Positions 38,035 to 47,437 of a stretch of DNA of 60,000 bases are shown one piece after another; within the stretch, counting starts at the first letter, position 1; each line of letters starts with the position of its first letter. The position numbers and the translations under genes are program-made. Below the pieces are notes generated by a model. The model saw nothing but the letters and a program-made list of their open reading frames with translations. It made no database searches and had not been told where the DNA came from. Origin of the DNA: Polytrichum commune. Taxonomy: Eukaryota > Streptophyta > Polytrichopsida > Polytrichales > Polytrichaceae. The stretch is from the NCBI GenBank assembly GCA_950295325.1, contig OX485807.1:13545001-13605000 (forward strand), in the 5' to 3' direction.

Positions 38035-38789
38035 TGGTCGGTCCTTATCCTTATAAGGGCCCATTTCGTATTTAGTGTAGAAGCCCTTCATCCACGAGGA
38101 ACGAGTTTGCATAAACACCACGAAGCCCGAGCCCAAGTTGAAGTCTCTCCTCAACTACCAACTTATCCCAATATCATTAAGATCGAAAAAACTCAAATAA
38201 ATACATAAATCAATAATTTTGATTAATCAATGGATTAATAAATTGAAGAATTGTGTGTAGATTGGTGCAAGCAAGAAGCTCCAACCGCCGCTCGGGGTGT
38301 GTGAAGTTGGTTTACAGTTAGGCAGTCAAATATGTTAGGATCCTAGGAGGCAAACAACTTCAAACAACTTGGCCAAACCTATACACCCGGGAATATCTCG
38401 AAGCCAAATACAAAGGAGTCAAGCACATACTAGTATACCAAAAGAAGAAGAAGAAGAAGAAGAAGAAATGGGACGAATATTGGTGCATTGCCCGACTACT
38501 ACTACTTATTCTACGCTCTTTCCGGTTTTCAATGAAATCTTATACTAAACTATTTAGCATTGAGGTTCCAAGATATGTAGGCCCCATCACCACTTGCGGG
38601 CGTTCAAGGCTACACAAATATTTCTCTCTCTATATATATAAATAAATTTAATAACACTGGTGTTTTGATACACCGACGTGAATGGGAACCTGTTCTTTCT
38701 TGCCTTCTTTGGCTTGGCTGCACTAACATTGGAGTCAAATAGTTCTAACCCGACAATCAAGCATGGACTTGAAAAGGCTTGGACATGGA
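38035..38789. other. Intergenic DNA with an AAG microsatellite
   Basis: (AAG)n lies at 38442-38466 and a (TA)n at 38632-38640. Nothing else was recognised. Confidence 0.4.
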
Positions 38790-39086
38790 AGTTTGAATGT
38801 GGTTGTGTACGTTGTAATGTGTGTGGGGCTTATATGGTCACTCTTCTCAATTAAGCACCTATATGTGGGGCTTGTAATAGTGATGAACAAACACCAAAAA
38901 GATACACTTAAAGATGTTGGGATATTGGACTGTGTGTTCAAATTGTGTTAGATTATTGTGGGTTCATTAGTTAGCGTAGTCGGGAGGACCTATGGTGATT
39001 GCTTGATGAGAGAGAGAATCTCCACTTTGGCTTATTAGAAGCTTGAAGCATATCTCAATTTTGAAATTCAAATTTGCATATTGAGA
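38790..39086 (-). repeat. R1 dispersed repeat, minus-strand copy
   Basis: gttgtaatgtgtgtggggct, tatggtcactcttctcaatt, aagcacctatatgtggg, gatattggactgtgtgttca, gtgggttcattagttagcgt, agtcgggaggacctatg, gagaatctccactttgg and catatctcaattttgaaatt follow the reverse order of R1 and carry a central part missing from shorter copies. Confidence 0.7.
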
Positions 39087-39179
39087 TAATATGATCTTTG
39101 CTATTTTTGATTACTACGAGGATCGGTATCTTAACACACACACACACAAGTATGTATATATATATATATCCTTTTGGTC

Positions 39180-39490
39180 TATGTTCATCAATGTTGCAAG
39201 TCTTGCCACATACCACTCAACACATAGGTGTTTGGTTGGGAAGAGTAACCACATAAGGTCCACACATTACAACGTATTCCATGTGTCTTTATAAAAATTG
39301 TTGTGCCCAAACCTTCCCATGTTTGATTGCATGACTAAATTAGTTGGGTTGAAAGTACTAGAAGTGGTGTGGCCAACGCAATGTTAACCATTATACCTAG
39401 AACGATGTATGTATTTTGAGCATGTAGTCCAATCTCTAGTGTAACATGTGTCTTTTAGCACCTTTCTTCATAACTGTTTTGCAACACCTA
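39180..39490 (+). repeat. Two R1 3' fragments, plus strand
   Basis: 39195-39275 contains cttgccacataccactcaac, acataggtgtttggttggga and agagtaaccacataaggtcc. 39415-39490 contains gagcatgtagtccaatctct, gtgtaacatgtgtctttt and cttcataactgttttg. Both match the second half of R1. Their order is reversed relative to full copies, so they are separate fragments. Confidence 0.55.
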
Positions 39491-41400
39491 CCATCCACGA
39501 TGTAGTACAAATCTGCCTTATAGATTTATTGTTGATTTATATCAAATTAACCCCAATAGTCCACTTTGAAGTGTTTGACCTTGATTTATGTGTGAATTTG
39601 GCTAAGAAATAGTAAGCATTGGGTTCTACATACGAATCAATGTATTCACCCTCCCCAATGATAGGTATAGTGAACATGCACCCTCTTTCCAATATTGGTT
39701 TGCAACTACAAGCCTAGTTGGCAATGATTCCTTTTAGAAACACAGACCGCATCTGATCGACCCTTAAAGACCTAGATGGATGTTTTTGGTTTGGGCAGTC
39801 ACCGCCGCCCAATAGTACCAATGTACACATTCACGTCATAATGTTTTAATTCTAGACATGTGGATGGTTGAAAATTTGTGTGAACAATCCCACCTACAAA
39901 TAGATTCCACCCGTACATTTAGATAAGAGGTGCCACGTTTCGTCAAAAAGTTGTTGAATTGCATTGAATTGTTTTAGACGATTTTAGAAAGATTTTAGTT
40001 CGGCCTTTAGGGAATAAAGAAGAGTGTCCACATCATCAGGCCCACATATCGTACACGGTAGAGGACACTACATTCCATATTTACTAGTGCCGGAATGTAA
40101 TTTCCACATGGGGTACAAGTGGGTCTCAGCCAATGTGAGCATGACACATGGCACAACGTTAAGGAAAATAATAAGCCCAGAACCCTTTATGACACCATTA
40201 GTAGGGCCCAGAAAGCCCTCCCAACTGGAACAACTTGGGTATATCGTGGCCCACCTCTTAAGTCCTCTATAAGAGAATCAACTACCAATACCTCATAATC
40301 TTCAACTAGTTAGAGTCTTAGCTTTTAACCATTTCTATGTAAAACCCCGTGTTTTGTAAGATGTTGGTTTTGATCACATAACCCATTTAAAAAAAAAATT
40401 ATGACGCTCAGAGAGAGTGAACATGTGGTGACATAGTACGAGGAGACTGCTCCCCTCTAAGATAACGTCACCCAATTTAGCACCCCTTCGTGCATGTTTC
40501 TATTGTACAACATGTGATCAAGGAGGGTTCTCGTAAGTTCGTCCCATGCCATGCCATGCCATATCAACGACGGCAAGCCTAAACTAATAAGCACACCACC
40601 TAACGACACGTGGAAGGATCTCGAGAGCTTGGATTCCTCATCCAACGGGGCTGGGGCGAACCCTCCCGTACATCCGTTCCTTGTTGGCAGGGGCTGTAGT
40701 CATCCACCAAGGAACCAATATATGGGTTGTTTCGGCCTCCCCATGCCATCATCCAATGGACGGGGAGGGAGTAAAGTAATACTAGAAACGAATATACACA
40801 CATAAATGGCGGACCCGTTTCTCCCCAAAAGGCTTTGGCCTTACGTCGTATGCGGAGCTTCGTTGGAAGTTAGGCGGCGGACCCTCCCCTAGCAGCTTCC
40901 CTTGCCTTGCCTTTGCGTTTTCATCCCCGTGCTCTCTAATATTCTAACCTTTTTTCGGTTGCGGCACAGCCTTTTGTTTCCCATACTTTTTCCAAGTGGA
41001 TCGGTGGCCTTATCTGGTGACGTCAGTGTCTTTTTTCGGGGCAATTGCGGTATGAAAGAAGGAAGTAACATAACAACACTCTCGTGCCACTAACTTATCC
41101 CGTATAATTAGGTCACCACCCTACATGATAATATTGGCATGTAATCGGGATATGATATGATATGATTGGGCGTCACGTTACACCCCTAGGCGGCTAATAG
41201 TAAATGCCCGAGAAGAGTGTTTTTTTTTGGGACCGGCCAATGACACATGCCCATCTTTAGTAGTGTTCGTGTTTACACTATAATCGTTTGGATTGGAACA
41301 CGTGGACAACTGGAATTTGTGTGAATGATCTTAATTTTACAAACATGCCATTCATCTGGGTAGATCCTTGTTAAAAGTATGTATGTTTATTGTTATGTAT
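39491..41400. other. Intergenic DNA, no gene recognised
   Basis: A CCATG run lies at 40543-40562. Frames at 40024-40272 and 40551-41093 have no recognisable domain. Confidence 0.4.
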
Positions 41401-41410
41401 ATACAGACAA

Positions 41411-41421
41411 ACACACACACA

Positions 41422-41474
<53 letters not shown>
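41411..41474. repeat. (AC)n-(GT)n self-complementary microsatellite
   Basis: An AC run with cgcac (41411-41426) is followed directly by about 24 GT units (41427-41474). The two halves are complementary, so the locus can fold as a hairpin or cruciform. Confidence 0.9.
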
Positions 41475-41477
<3 letters not shown>

Positions 41478-41504
41478 TAATATTAAGATGTTAATTTTGG
41501 TGAT

Positions 41505-41688
41505 ATTTTTAGGCAATTTTGGGGAGACTTGGAATTGGACCCTTCATGATCAAGGCCGGTTTTACTTAACAAAAACGTTCAAATTGATTGACAAGATTTT
41601 GGCAACTATTGAGAAATTTTGGCGATTTTGGCAGAAATATTGTAGAGTCACCTTACCATACAAATGGGAAGGATGTGAATGCAGGTAA
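41505..41688 (+). pseudogene. Possible LINE-type zf-RVT remnant
   Basis: The open frame contains NFGETWNWTLHDQGRFYLTK and IEKFWRFWQKYCRVTLPYKW. The spacing of W-x-W-x-L, G-x-F and a later W-x-x-x-W-Q resembles the zf-RVT region at the C-terminus of plant non-LTR reverse transcriptases. No reverse-transcriptase motif is visible upstream, where the frame crosses the GT microsatellite. This is a weak call. Confidence 0.25.
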
Positions 41689-41839
41689 ATTTATCATTTC
41701 TATTGAGCTATACACTTGTTGTCATTCAATAGGAATGTAGATTAGTTAAAATAATATAGATGGTTCTTGTTAGATATTGACAAGGAACTCCAATGCACCA
41801 AAGGGTTGTCCTTGGTGGGGGTCGATGTTTTTGTTTCTC

Positions 41840-42430
41840 TTTACGTGGCGGTGTTTCGTGCTCGAGGGGTCCCAATAATTAGCACATCGTTCGATTGGCA
41901 ATAGCCAAGTGAAATCTACGATCATTATAGATTGGACGCACCTCTTGTCAATTGGGTCATGTTCTAAAGTGGCATGTTTCAAACGCGAAATGCAATCTAT
42001 GTCGATGTTTCTTCCTTGCACTAGCTAAACTCGGGGTCCTAGAACGCACTTCTCACTTAAACTTGACACGGACGGTCATTATCACATGATCTAATTGATA
42101 ATAGTTTAGTGAAATCTATGACTCTTATAGATTGGACGCAACTCTTGCTTGTCGGGATGTGTTCTAACAACCGCCTGCGTCAAATGGGAAGCGCGTTCTA
42201 GGACATGTTTCCTACTCGCGCCACCTACACTATTAAGATTGTGGGGCCTAAAACACACATCCCATTCGACACACGCAGTCGTTTGCGACAATGACCCCAT
42301 TTACATGCGTCAAGTCATGTAAATGGGGTCATGGGACCCATCTCGCCAAACGTCCGCCCGTGTCAAATGGGAAGTGTGTTATTCTAGAACCACGTTTTCT
42401 AATAGTGCTTACAATGTCGATCTACATGCC
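41840..42430. repeat. Foldback-type cluster of direct and inverted modules
   Basis: A direct repeat with 200-bp offset links 41909 and 42109 (gtgaaatct, ttatagattggacgca, ctcttg, tgttctaa). Around 42245-42390 the sequence folds back on itself. The core is a 17-bp perfect inverted repeat (42291-42307 and 42316-42332, 8-nt loop), with further inverted matches (cccatt-gacac, acacac, gtgtgtt). No ORF is present. Confidence 0.7.
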
Positions 42431-42716
42431 AAAAGAAGGGGGAGGAAAAAAAACCAAAAAAAACGTAATGAATCTACATCAATGTCCGGGGAGATTTTTG
42501 CACGTAATTGGTCAACATCCTAGTGTGTCCAACTCCAACTGGGTTACATGTTGACATCTTTTGGGTTTTTCTTTATCAGGTTGAGGCATTATCCCCCCCC
42601 CCTAATTTTAAATAAATAAATAAAAATAAATCCCTCTAAAATGATATATTAAAAGTTCCCCCAAGCCATGAACGTCAAGCAGCGCATGTGTAACCACAGT
42701 TGCAGTCGGTCCACCG
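42431..42716. other. Intergenic DNA upstream of the promoter region
   Basis: Nothing was recognised apart from a C run near 42593-42602 and an AAAT run at 42611-42628. Confidence 0.4.
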
Positions 42717-43400
42717 TTGCAGTCGGTTGATGCAGATGGAACGCAGTTGAGCCAGGCCGCCACGTGGCATGCTCCCAGGGCGTTTTCGGCCATGCCCCCC
42801 TTTGACCGACCAGCATGGCCGGCCCGGCGGAGCGTCTCACGTCACCCGGCCTACAGCCCACCGGCGAGTCAGCGTGGGCCCGGCGGGCGGGCGAGCGGGC
42901 GAGAAGCAGGCGAGGAAGGGCAAGGCAAGGCAAGGCAAGGCAGGGCAGGGCAGGGCAAGGGGTTGAAGAGGGAGGCGGGGGCAGGCAAAAGGGCTGGCGG
43001 CCCTTCTAGACCAGGTGCGGACAGTTTCCCTGGCTAGTGGGCTTCATCGCATCACGCGACGGCTACGCTTGACTTTCAGAAAGGGCTGGCTTCCCTTCCC
43101 GACCCTCCCACCCACCCACCATCCCTTCCCATCATCCTTCCCCTCGCCTGCCATCCACTACTTATATGAGCCTTGCGGAGGCGGTGGTGGAGTCAAACAA
43201 GCAACAACACACTACACTATTACCGCAACATCACATAAGATAGATAGATAGATAGACAGACACACAGGCAAGAGAAGGCGGGTAGTACAACACTAGTAGC
43301 GCTCTCACAACACGCCTTCAGCGCACGCACGCACTTAGGCGCCCTTCATCCTTCTCCTCCTGGCCTCCTATATAACTCACACTCAACTCAACACAACACC
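42717..43400 (+). promoter_or_regulatory. GC-rich promoter region of the HMA-protein gene
   Basis: The stretch is much richer in GC and CpG than its surroundings. It contains a perfect 10-bp palindromic G-box/ABRE core (GCCACGTGGC, 42759-42768), a pentanucleotide run of GGCAA/GGCAG units (42917-42960), a GATA repeat (about 43230-43256) and a TATA box close to its end. G-box/ABRE cores are known bZIP and bHLH sites in plants, so abscisic-acid, stress or light control is possible but is not shown here. No convincing coding sequence was found in this stretch; open frames here come from its high GC content. Confidence 0.6.
43369..43375 (+). promoter_or_regulatory. TATA box of the HMA-protein gene
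   Basis: TATATAA sits in the context ctcctatataactcac, about 290 nt upstream of the start codon. The expected transcription start is near 43400, in a CA-rich stretch. That would give a leader of about 255 nt containing a (GA)n run at 43548-43570. A second weaker TATA-like site (cttatatgag, near 43161) lies farther upstream. Confidence 0.6.
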
Positions 43401-43512
43401 TGAATCCCAATTCGATAAGTCCCAACAGACTTGTTTCGGTGTCTCTGTGTTTCCAGGAATCGTGAGTGTGCTCCTTTTGCGTCACAGCTCAAGTGGAGCT
43501 CCAAGGCAGTAC

Positions 43513-43533
43513 ATGCTGTGTGTGAGGAGATAA
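43513..43533 (+). other. Short upstream ORF in the leader of the HMA-protein gene
   Basis: ATG CTG TGT GTG AGG AGA TAA lies between the predicted transcription start and the main ATG, about 125 nt upstream of it. It would encode a six-residue peptide. Short uORFs can reduce translation of the main frame. Whether it is in the mRNA depends on the true transcription start and on any leader intron. Confidence 0.35.
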
Positions 43534-43657
43534 TTTTGCGCCAAGTTGAGAGAGAGAGAGAGAGAGAGAGCATTTAGAGCTCAAATTTAGAGTTGTTTGT
43601 TGACAACTTATTGATTGCGCGAAGCAGCAGCGGTTGAGTGTTGGATCGAATAACGCA

Positions 43658-45419
43658 ATGGCCGCCATGGGAGAGGTGCGCTTGGTTTCTGGTTTTGAAA
43701 CTTGAATTTATGAGGTTTGGGGTTGGGGTTTGGGGTGTAAGGTGTGAGAGTTGTGGTTTTTTGTGGTGGTGGACGGTGATGAATTGGTATGAGCGAGTTC
43801 GCTGACATGATGTGATGGAATTATTTTGCTTTGTGCAGATTTGCTACGTCCGACGTGAGCCATGGATTTTTGGAGACCGGTCACCTGGATACTTCTCTGA
43901 CGCGGCATACTTCCCTAAGCCTTCTCATTACGCCGACTACGAGGAACCGACATACGGCCGCGGCGGCTATGGCGATTCTCCAGCCTCACGCGGAGGCCCG
44001 TCAAGATCAAGAAGCTCCATTCCTACCCAGTCTCATTTTCCGGAATTTTCTTTCTCCGACTACCCTCCGAGAGTTCCCGCGCGGTCCGTGAGCTCTATCC
44101 CTTCGTTTGGCCTGTTCCCCGAGCCTTCTTACCAAGAGCTACCGCCCCGCGGCGGCCCTATGCGATCCTCGAGCTCCATACCTCCTTTCAGTCTCTTCCC
44201 GGAACCGGCTTTCCGAGAACCAACGCCTTCGCGGTTGCCAATGAGATCCGTTAGCGCCATACCTGCTTACAGCACACACGTCCCTGACACCAGTCCCAGG
44301 CCTACGAGATCCAGGAGCTCAGTAGCTTCCTACGATCAATTGCCGCGAGAAAAGAGAGACTTACGCCCGACCGCCAGACAAGGAAAAGTGCATCCAGAGA
44401 TTGAAATAACTGTGCCGATGACCTCGAGCAGAACCGAAAGCAAAGTGCGAGACGCAGTAAAACACGTCGATGGTGAGTCGATTTCTTCCACCACACCGAG
44501 TCGGTCATTATTGTTTCATTAGCGCTCTTCTTCCTCTTTCTCTTGAAACACCAAGGTTTCATAATGGCGAGAGTTTAGATGATAGATAGAGAATGCTTTG
44601 GGGTTTCTTGGTTTATTATTATGTAATTAATTTTTAAAATTTTTGCAACAGGTAATGCATGGCGGTAGTAGCTTCTGGGTGTTGATGTGTCTGTGGTTAA
44701 CGAAGACAAGGAAGCTAATTTTTTAAAATCTTGTGTTACGATCTTCAGGTGTTACCGAGGTCCGATTCGATAAGCAAGGAAAGGTTATCGTGACAGGCAA
44801 GGTTGATCCGCAAGTGCTATTGAATGCTGTACGGAAGGTGGCGAAGGGAGCCGACTTTGCGTCGAAGCACATTTACAGTAACAATTTCATAAGCTTCATT
44901 CAGTCGAAGACAGGTCGCGGAGCGCAAGCGGAGGAAACGACGTCGTCTTACAGCGAACACTCGTTTGAAGAGGCGGACAATATCGCGAGCCACCTCGCGA
45001 ATATGGACCTGCAGCGCGCGCTTTCTTTTAGGGAGCATCCTCCGTCTTTCTCAGGACGCGACGATCAAGAGCTACCGGAGCCGACATTTACAGGAGGCGA
45101 ATATGACAACTCGTTCCGCAGGAGCTCATATTTCAACCAGCATACTCCCTCATACGGCGACACAACCAGCTTCTCCTACGGTGTTCCAAGAATAGCATCA
45201 TTCAGTAGCGTTCACGAAGAGCCCGAGGAGGAAGAGGATAGGATCCAACAAGAATCGTCGGTGGAGGAGGAGTACGTCGTATACGAGCAATATGAGCCTG
45301 CTGCTATCAGAGATTCCACTTATGAGGAGGATTACAGCTACGACAATTGTTCCAGCACATACAGGCCGAGCCAATCTTATGGACCTTCAGGATCATCATC
45401 AGGTTATGGCTACGTCTGA
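43658..45419 (+). CDS. HMA-domain protein lacking the metal-binding CxxC, three exons, 440 aa
   Basis: Exons are 43658-43675, 43839-44472 and 44749-45419 (stop TGA). They join in frame to give 440 residues. Introns are 43676-43838 (GTGCGC...TGCAG) and 44473-44748 (GTGAGT...TTCAG), phases 0 and 1. The first ATG (aacgcaATGG) is chosen; a second in-frame ATG three codons on also has a strong context. Residues 191-254 match a plant HMA fold in the HIPP/HPP style: strand EIEITVPM, helix ESKVRDAVKHVDG, strand VRFDKQGKVIVTG, then VDPQVLLNAVRKVAK. The Cys-x-x-Cys loop is S202-S-R-T205, so soft-metal binding through it is unlikely. Residues 62-169 hold five RSxSSIP-like repeats. Residues 374-393 are acidic and the tail is Tyr/Ser-rich, ending GYGYV, with no CaaX box. 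No signal peptide or membrane segment is visible. From the family I infer a cytosolic or nuclear protein-interaction role. The fold call is firm; the function is not. Confidence 0.87.
43676..43838 (+). other. Intron 1 of the HMA-protein gene
   Basis: This 163-nt intron follows a very short coding exon (six codons). The donor is GAG|GTGCGC. The acceptor is a T-rich tract ending TTGTGCAG|ATT. Phase is 0. The long open frame of exon 2 extends back through part of the intron to 43812, but that start would lose the leader and the better ATG contexts at 43658 and 43667. Confidence 0.75.
44473..44748 (+). other. Intron 2 of the HMA-protein gene, inside the HMA fold
   Basis: This 276-nt intron has donor GATG|GTGAGT and acceptor ATCTTCAG|GTG. 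It splits Gly218, so the HMA fold is rebuilt only after splicing: the first strand and helix come from exon 2, the remainder from exon 3. Reading through the donor reaches a stop at 44520-44522, so unspliced RNA would encode a protein with a broken HMA domain. Confidence 0.85.
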
Positions 45420-46210
45420 GGCGGCTATGGCTAACTGACTGAGCTGTTTAATTGGTACAAATCATCAAGGATAGGAATACAGTTGTCAGGATCCTCTTAC
45501 AATAGGTTGGGATGGAATAGCGATGGAGCCCGATAATTTGTTCAAAGAAGCGTGACTTCCGAATCAAGGCGGTCAAGCTCAGCAGCAGACATCGAGCCCG
45601 AAGCTGCCGGAACGTGTACAGAAACCGATGGAAAAGTCGACAAGACAAAGAATCCCTTCCTTTAACGTCACTTTAGATTTCACACTTCAACTTTGAGGTG
45701 ATGATGGACAAAGAGAAATCAAGGGCACATTCATCGAGAGAGTGTATGATGTCCCGAAGTTTCTTGAACAATTTTGATACTAAAAGACGATGATACATGA
45801 TCTCATTGTGGTATAAGTCGTACTGATTCAAACCATGGCCGATGATCAGAGACATCTCTCAGGTGCTGCAACCTAGTCAAGAAGCCGCGAAGCTGCTGCA
45901 TCCTTCGCGGCGTTATACCTTAACAGTTGCAGCCAGTGATGATGGTGAAGTACCACTTAACACGCTGATGAATTACGTTTACAATGGTTACAGTGATGAT
46001 CCTTTCAGACAATTTGTACAATATTAATTTTGAGAATCACTACATCATTAATGATTTTTCCTGGTTCATTCATACATTTTGTGTCAGTGTCATCTGGTCG
46101 TCGTCGTCGTCGTCGTCGTTGTCGCCTACCATCTCAGTTTTCTGAGATATGGTGCAGGATATATATGTGAGCTGAGAATCATCTCAGATGGAAGTGCTAC
46201 AATTCTCTGG
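45420..46210 (+). other. 3' flank and probable 3' UTR of the HMA-protein gene
   Basis: No gene was recognised here. The stretch directly follows the stop codon and probably holds the 3' UTR, but no unambiguous polyadenylation signal can be picked. A 61-codon open frame at 45842-46027 has no recognisable domain and no start context of note. A TCG trinucleotide run lies at about 46096-46120. Confidence 0.4.
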
Positions 46211-47318
46211 TGCCTGGTATGTTTGTGATGATTGTTCCTCATGCTAATTTCTGCAAATTTGTGACTTAATTCTTTCAATTTCCTTCATACACTCTCGGTT
46301 TCGGAGCTTCCGAGATCACTCACAGCCTGTTGGCTCCTAGTGTCATCTTTGCTTGGTCAGCAGATCTGACAGATGCTTGGGGACAAAGCAAAGGCCACTT
46401 CGGTGAAGTGCCACTCCTCCTCTTGTGTAAGTAGTTGCGTAATGCCTCATCATTCCCTTAGCACTAGTTACGGAATTGTACAGAATTCGATTCAAATCCC
46501 TTGCTGCAAGGTAAAGTGCACAGTAAGGTCTGATGCCAATCCCAATGTCGTGCCACAATCTTGGAAGTCATGCAGCGGCATTGCCCAGTGACGATGCTGA
46601 TCAGAATCATCACTCGGCTTGCAATTGGATCTATTTGACCTGATCTTAACCGCTCTTTCGAAACGCCGTTAAGTACTACTCCCCTAATTAGATTAATATC
46701 ATCTCTTGACGATCTTCGCAGGTTGCTCTGCCACCGACATCATTGGCCCTGCCTGGTGTGTTTGCGATTGCTCTTCTAGTTAATGCCAATTTCTGCCTTC
46801 CTCTCAATTCCGTTGATAGTCGGTTGACGAGGTTCCGACATCACTCACACTGTGGCTCTTAGTGCATCTTGCCTGGTCAGGAGATCAGATGCTTGGGACA
46901 ACGCCAACGCCAATTTGGTCATTTGCTCACTGCTGACGATGATCTTGTGTAAGTAGTTCCGTAATGCCCGATCCTTAGTTACCGAAATGCATCCGAACTT
47001 CGATACGGATCCCTAGTACTCTGAAGCGAATCACCTCTGTCCAGTATGTAGCCCTCGGGTATATGGTACCACTAATGACAGTGGGATATCTAACAGGTTT
47101 CTAGATTTTGGGACGGAGGTGATTAGGGTTCTGATCCCCCCATCCAGGGGGGTTTCCTTATCCTTCAGGGTCTGCAATTAGATCTGGTATTTGGCCTGAT
47201 CTAGTATCGATTTGAAGTTCAGAAGGCCCTTAAGTACTTCCCTGCCCTGATGATTAAATTACTGGGGGTTCGGCAGCAGGGGGGTCTTATCTCTTGACGC
47301 GTAGCATAGGATGAAGTG
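46211..47318. repeat. Imperfect tandem duplication, about 540-bp unit, two copies
   Basis: Copy A is 46211-46740 and copy B is 46751-47318, head to tail. Matching blocks in the same order include gcctggt-tgtttg, atttctgc, a block around catcactcaca, cttggtcag/ctggtcag, gatgcttggg, cttgtgtaagtagtt, then gcaatt-gatct, cttaagtact and atctcttgacg. Copy B carries a short insertion near 47270-47295. No ORF spans the unit. The block lies about 0.8 kb downstream of the HMA-protein gene. Confidence 0.75.
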
Positions 47319-47437
47319 CCACATCATAATTCACAGGCTAAAATAATTCTGGGAAACAGATGCATCATACACGATCGTGCCACATCATAATTCACAGGCT
47401 AAAATAATTCTGGGAAATGGATGAATCATACATGATC
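47316..47437. repeat. Two-copy tandem repeat, 61-bp period
   Basis: Units 47316-47376 and 47377-47437 are nearly identical, starting gtgccacatcataattcac and ending acgatc or atgatc. The near identity points to a recent duplication. It abuts the older 540-bp duplication. Confidence 0.9.

Noticed and set aside
44302-44562. Minus-strand frame inside the HMA gene
   Set aside because: Shadow of exon 2. The plus-strand exon has the splice sites and the domain.
45842-46027. Extra exon of the HMA gene
   Set aside because: The frame is short, lies beyond a clear TGA, and has no matching donor in exon 3. More likely 3' UTR or flank.
46480-46520. tRNA-like gattcaaatccc (B-box-like)
   Set aside because: No A box, no cloverleaf arms and no T run. 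It lies within the 540-bp duplication.
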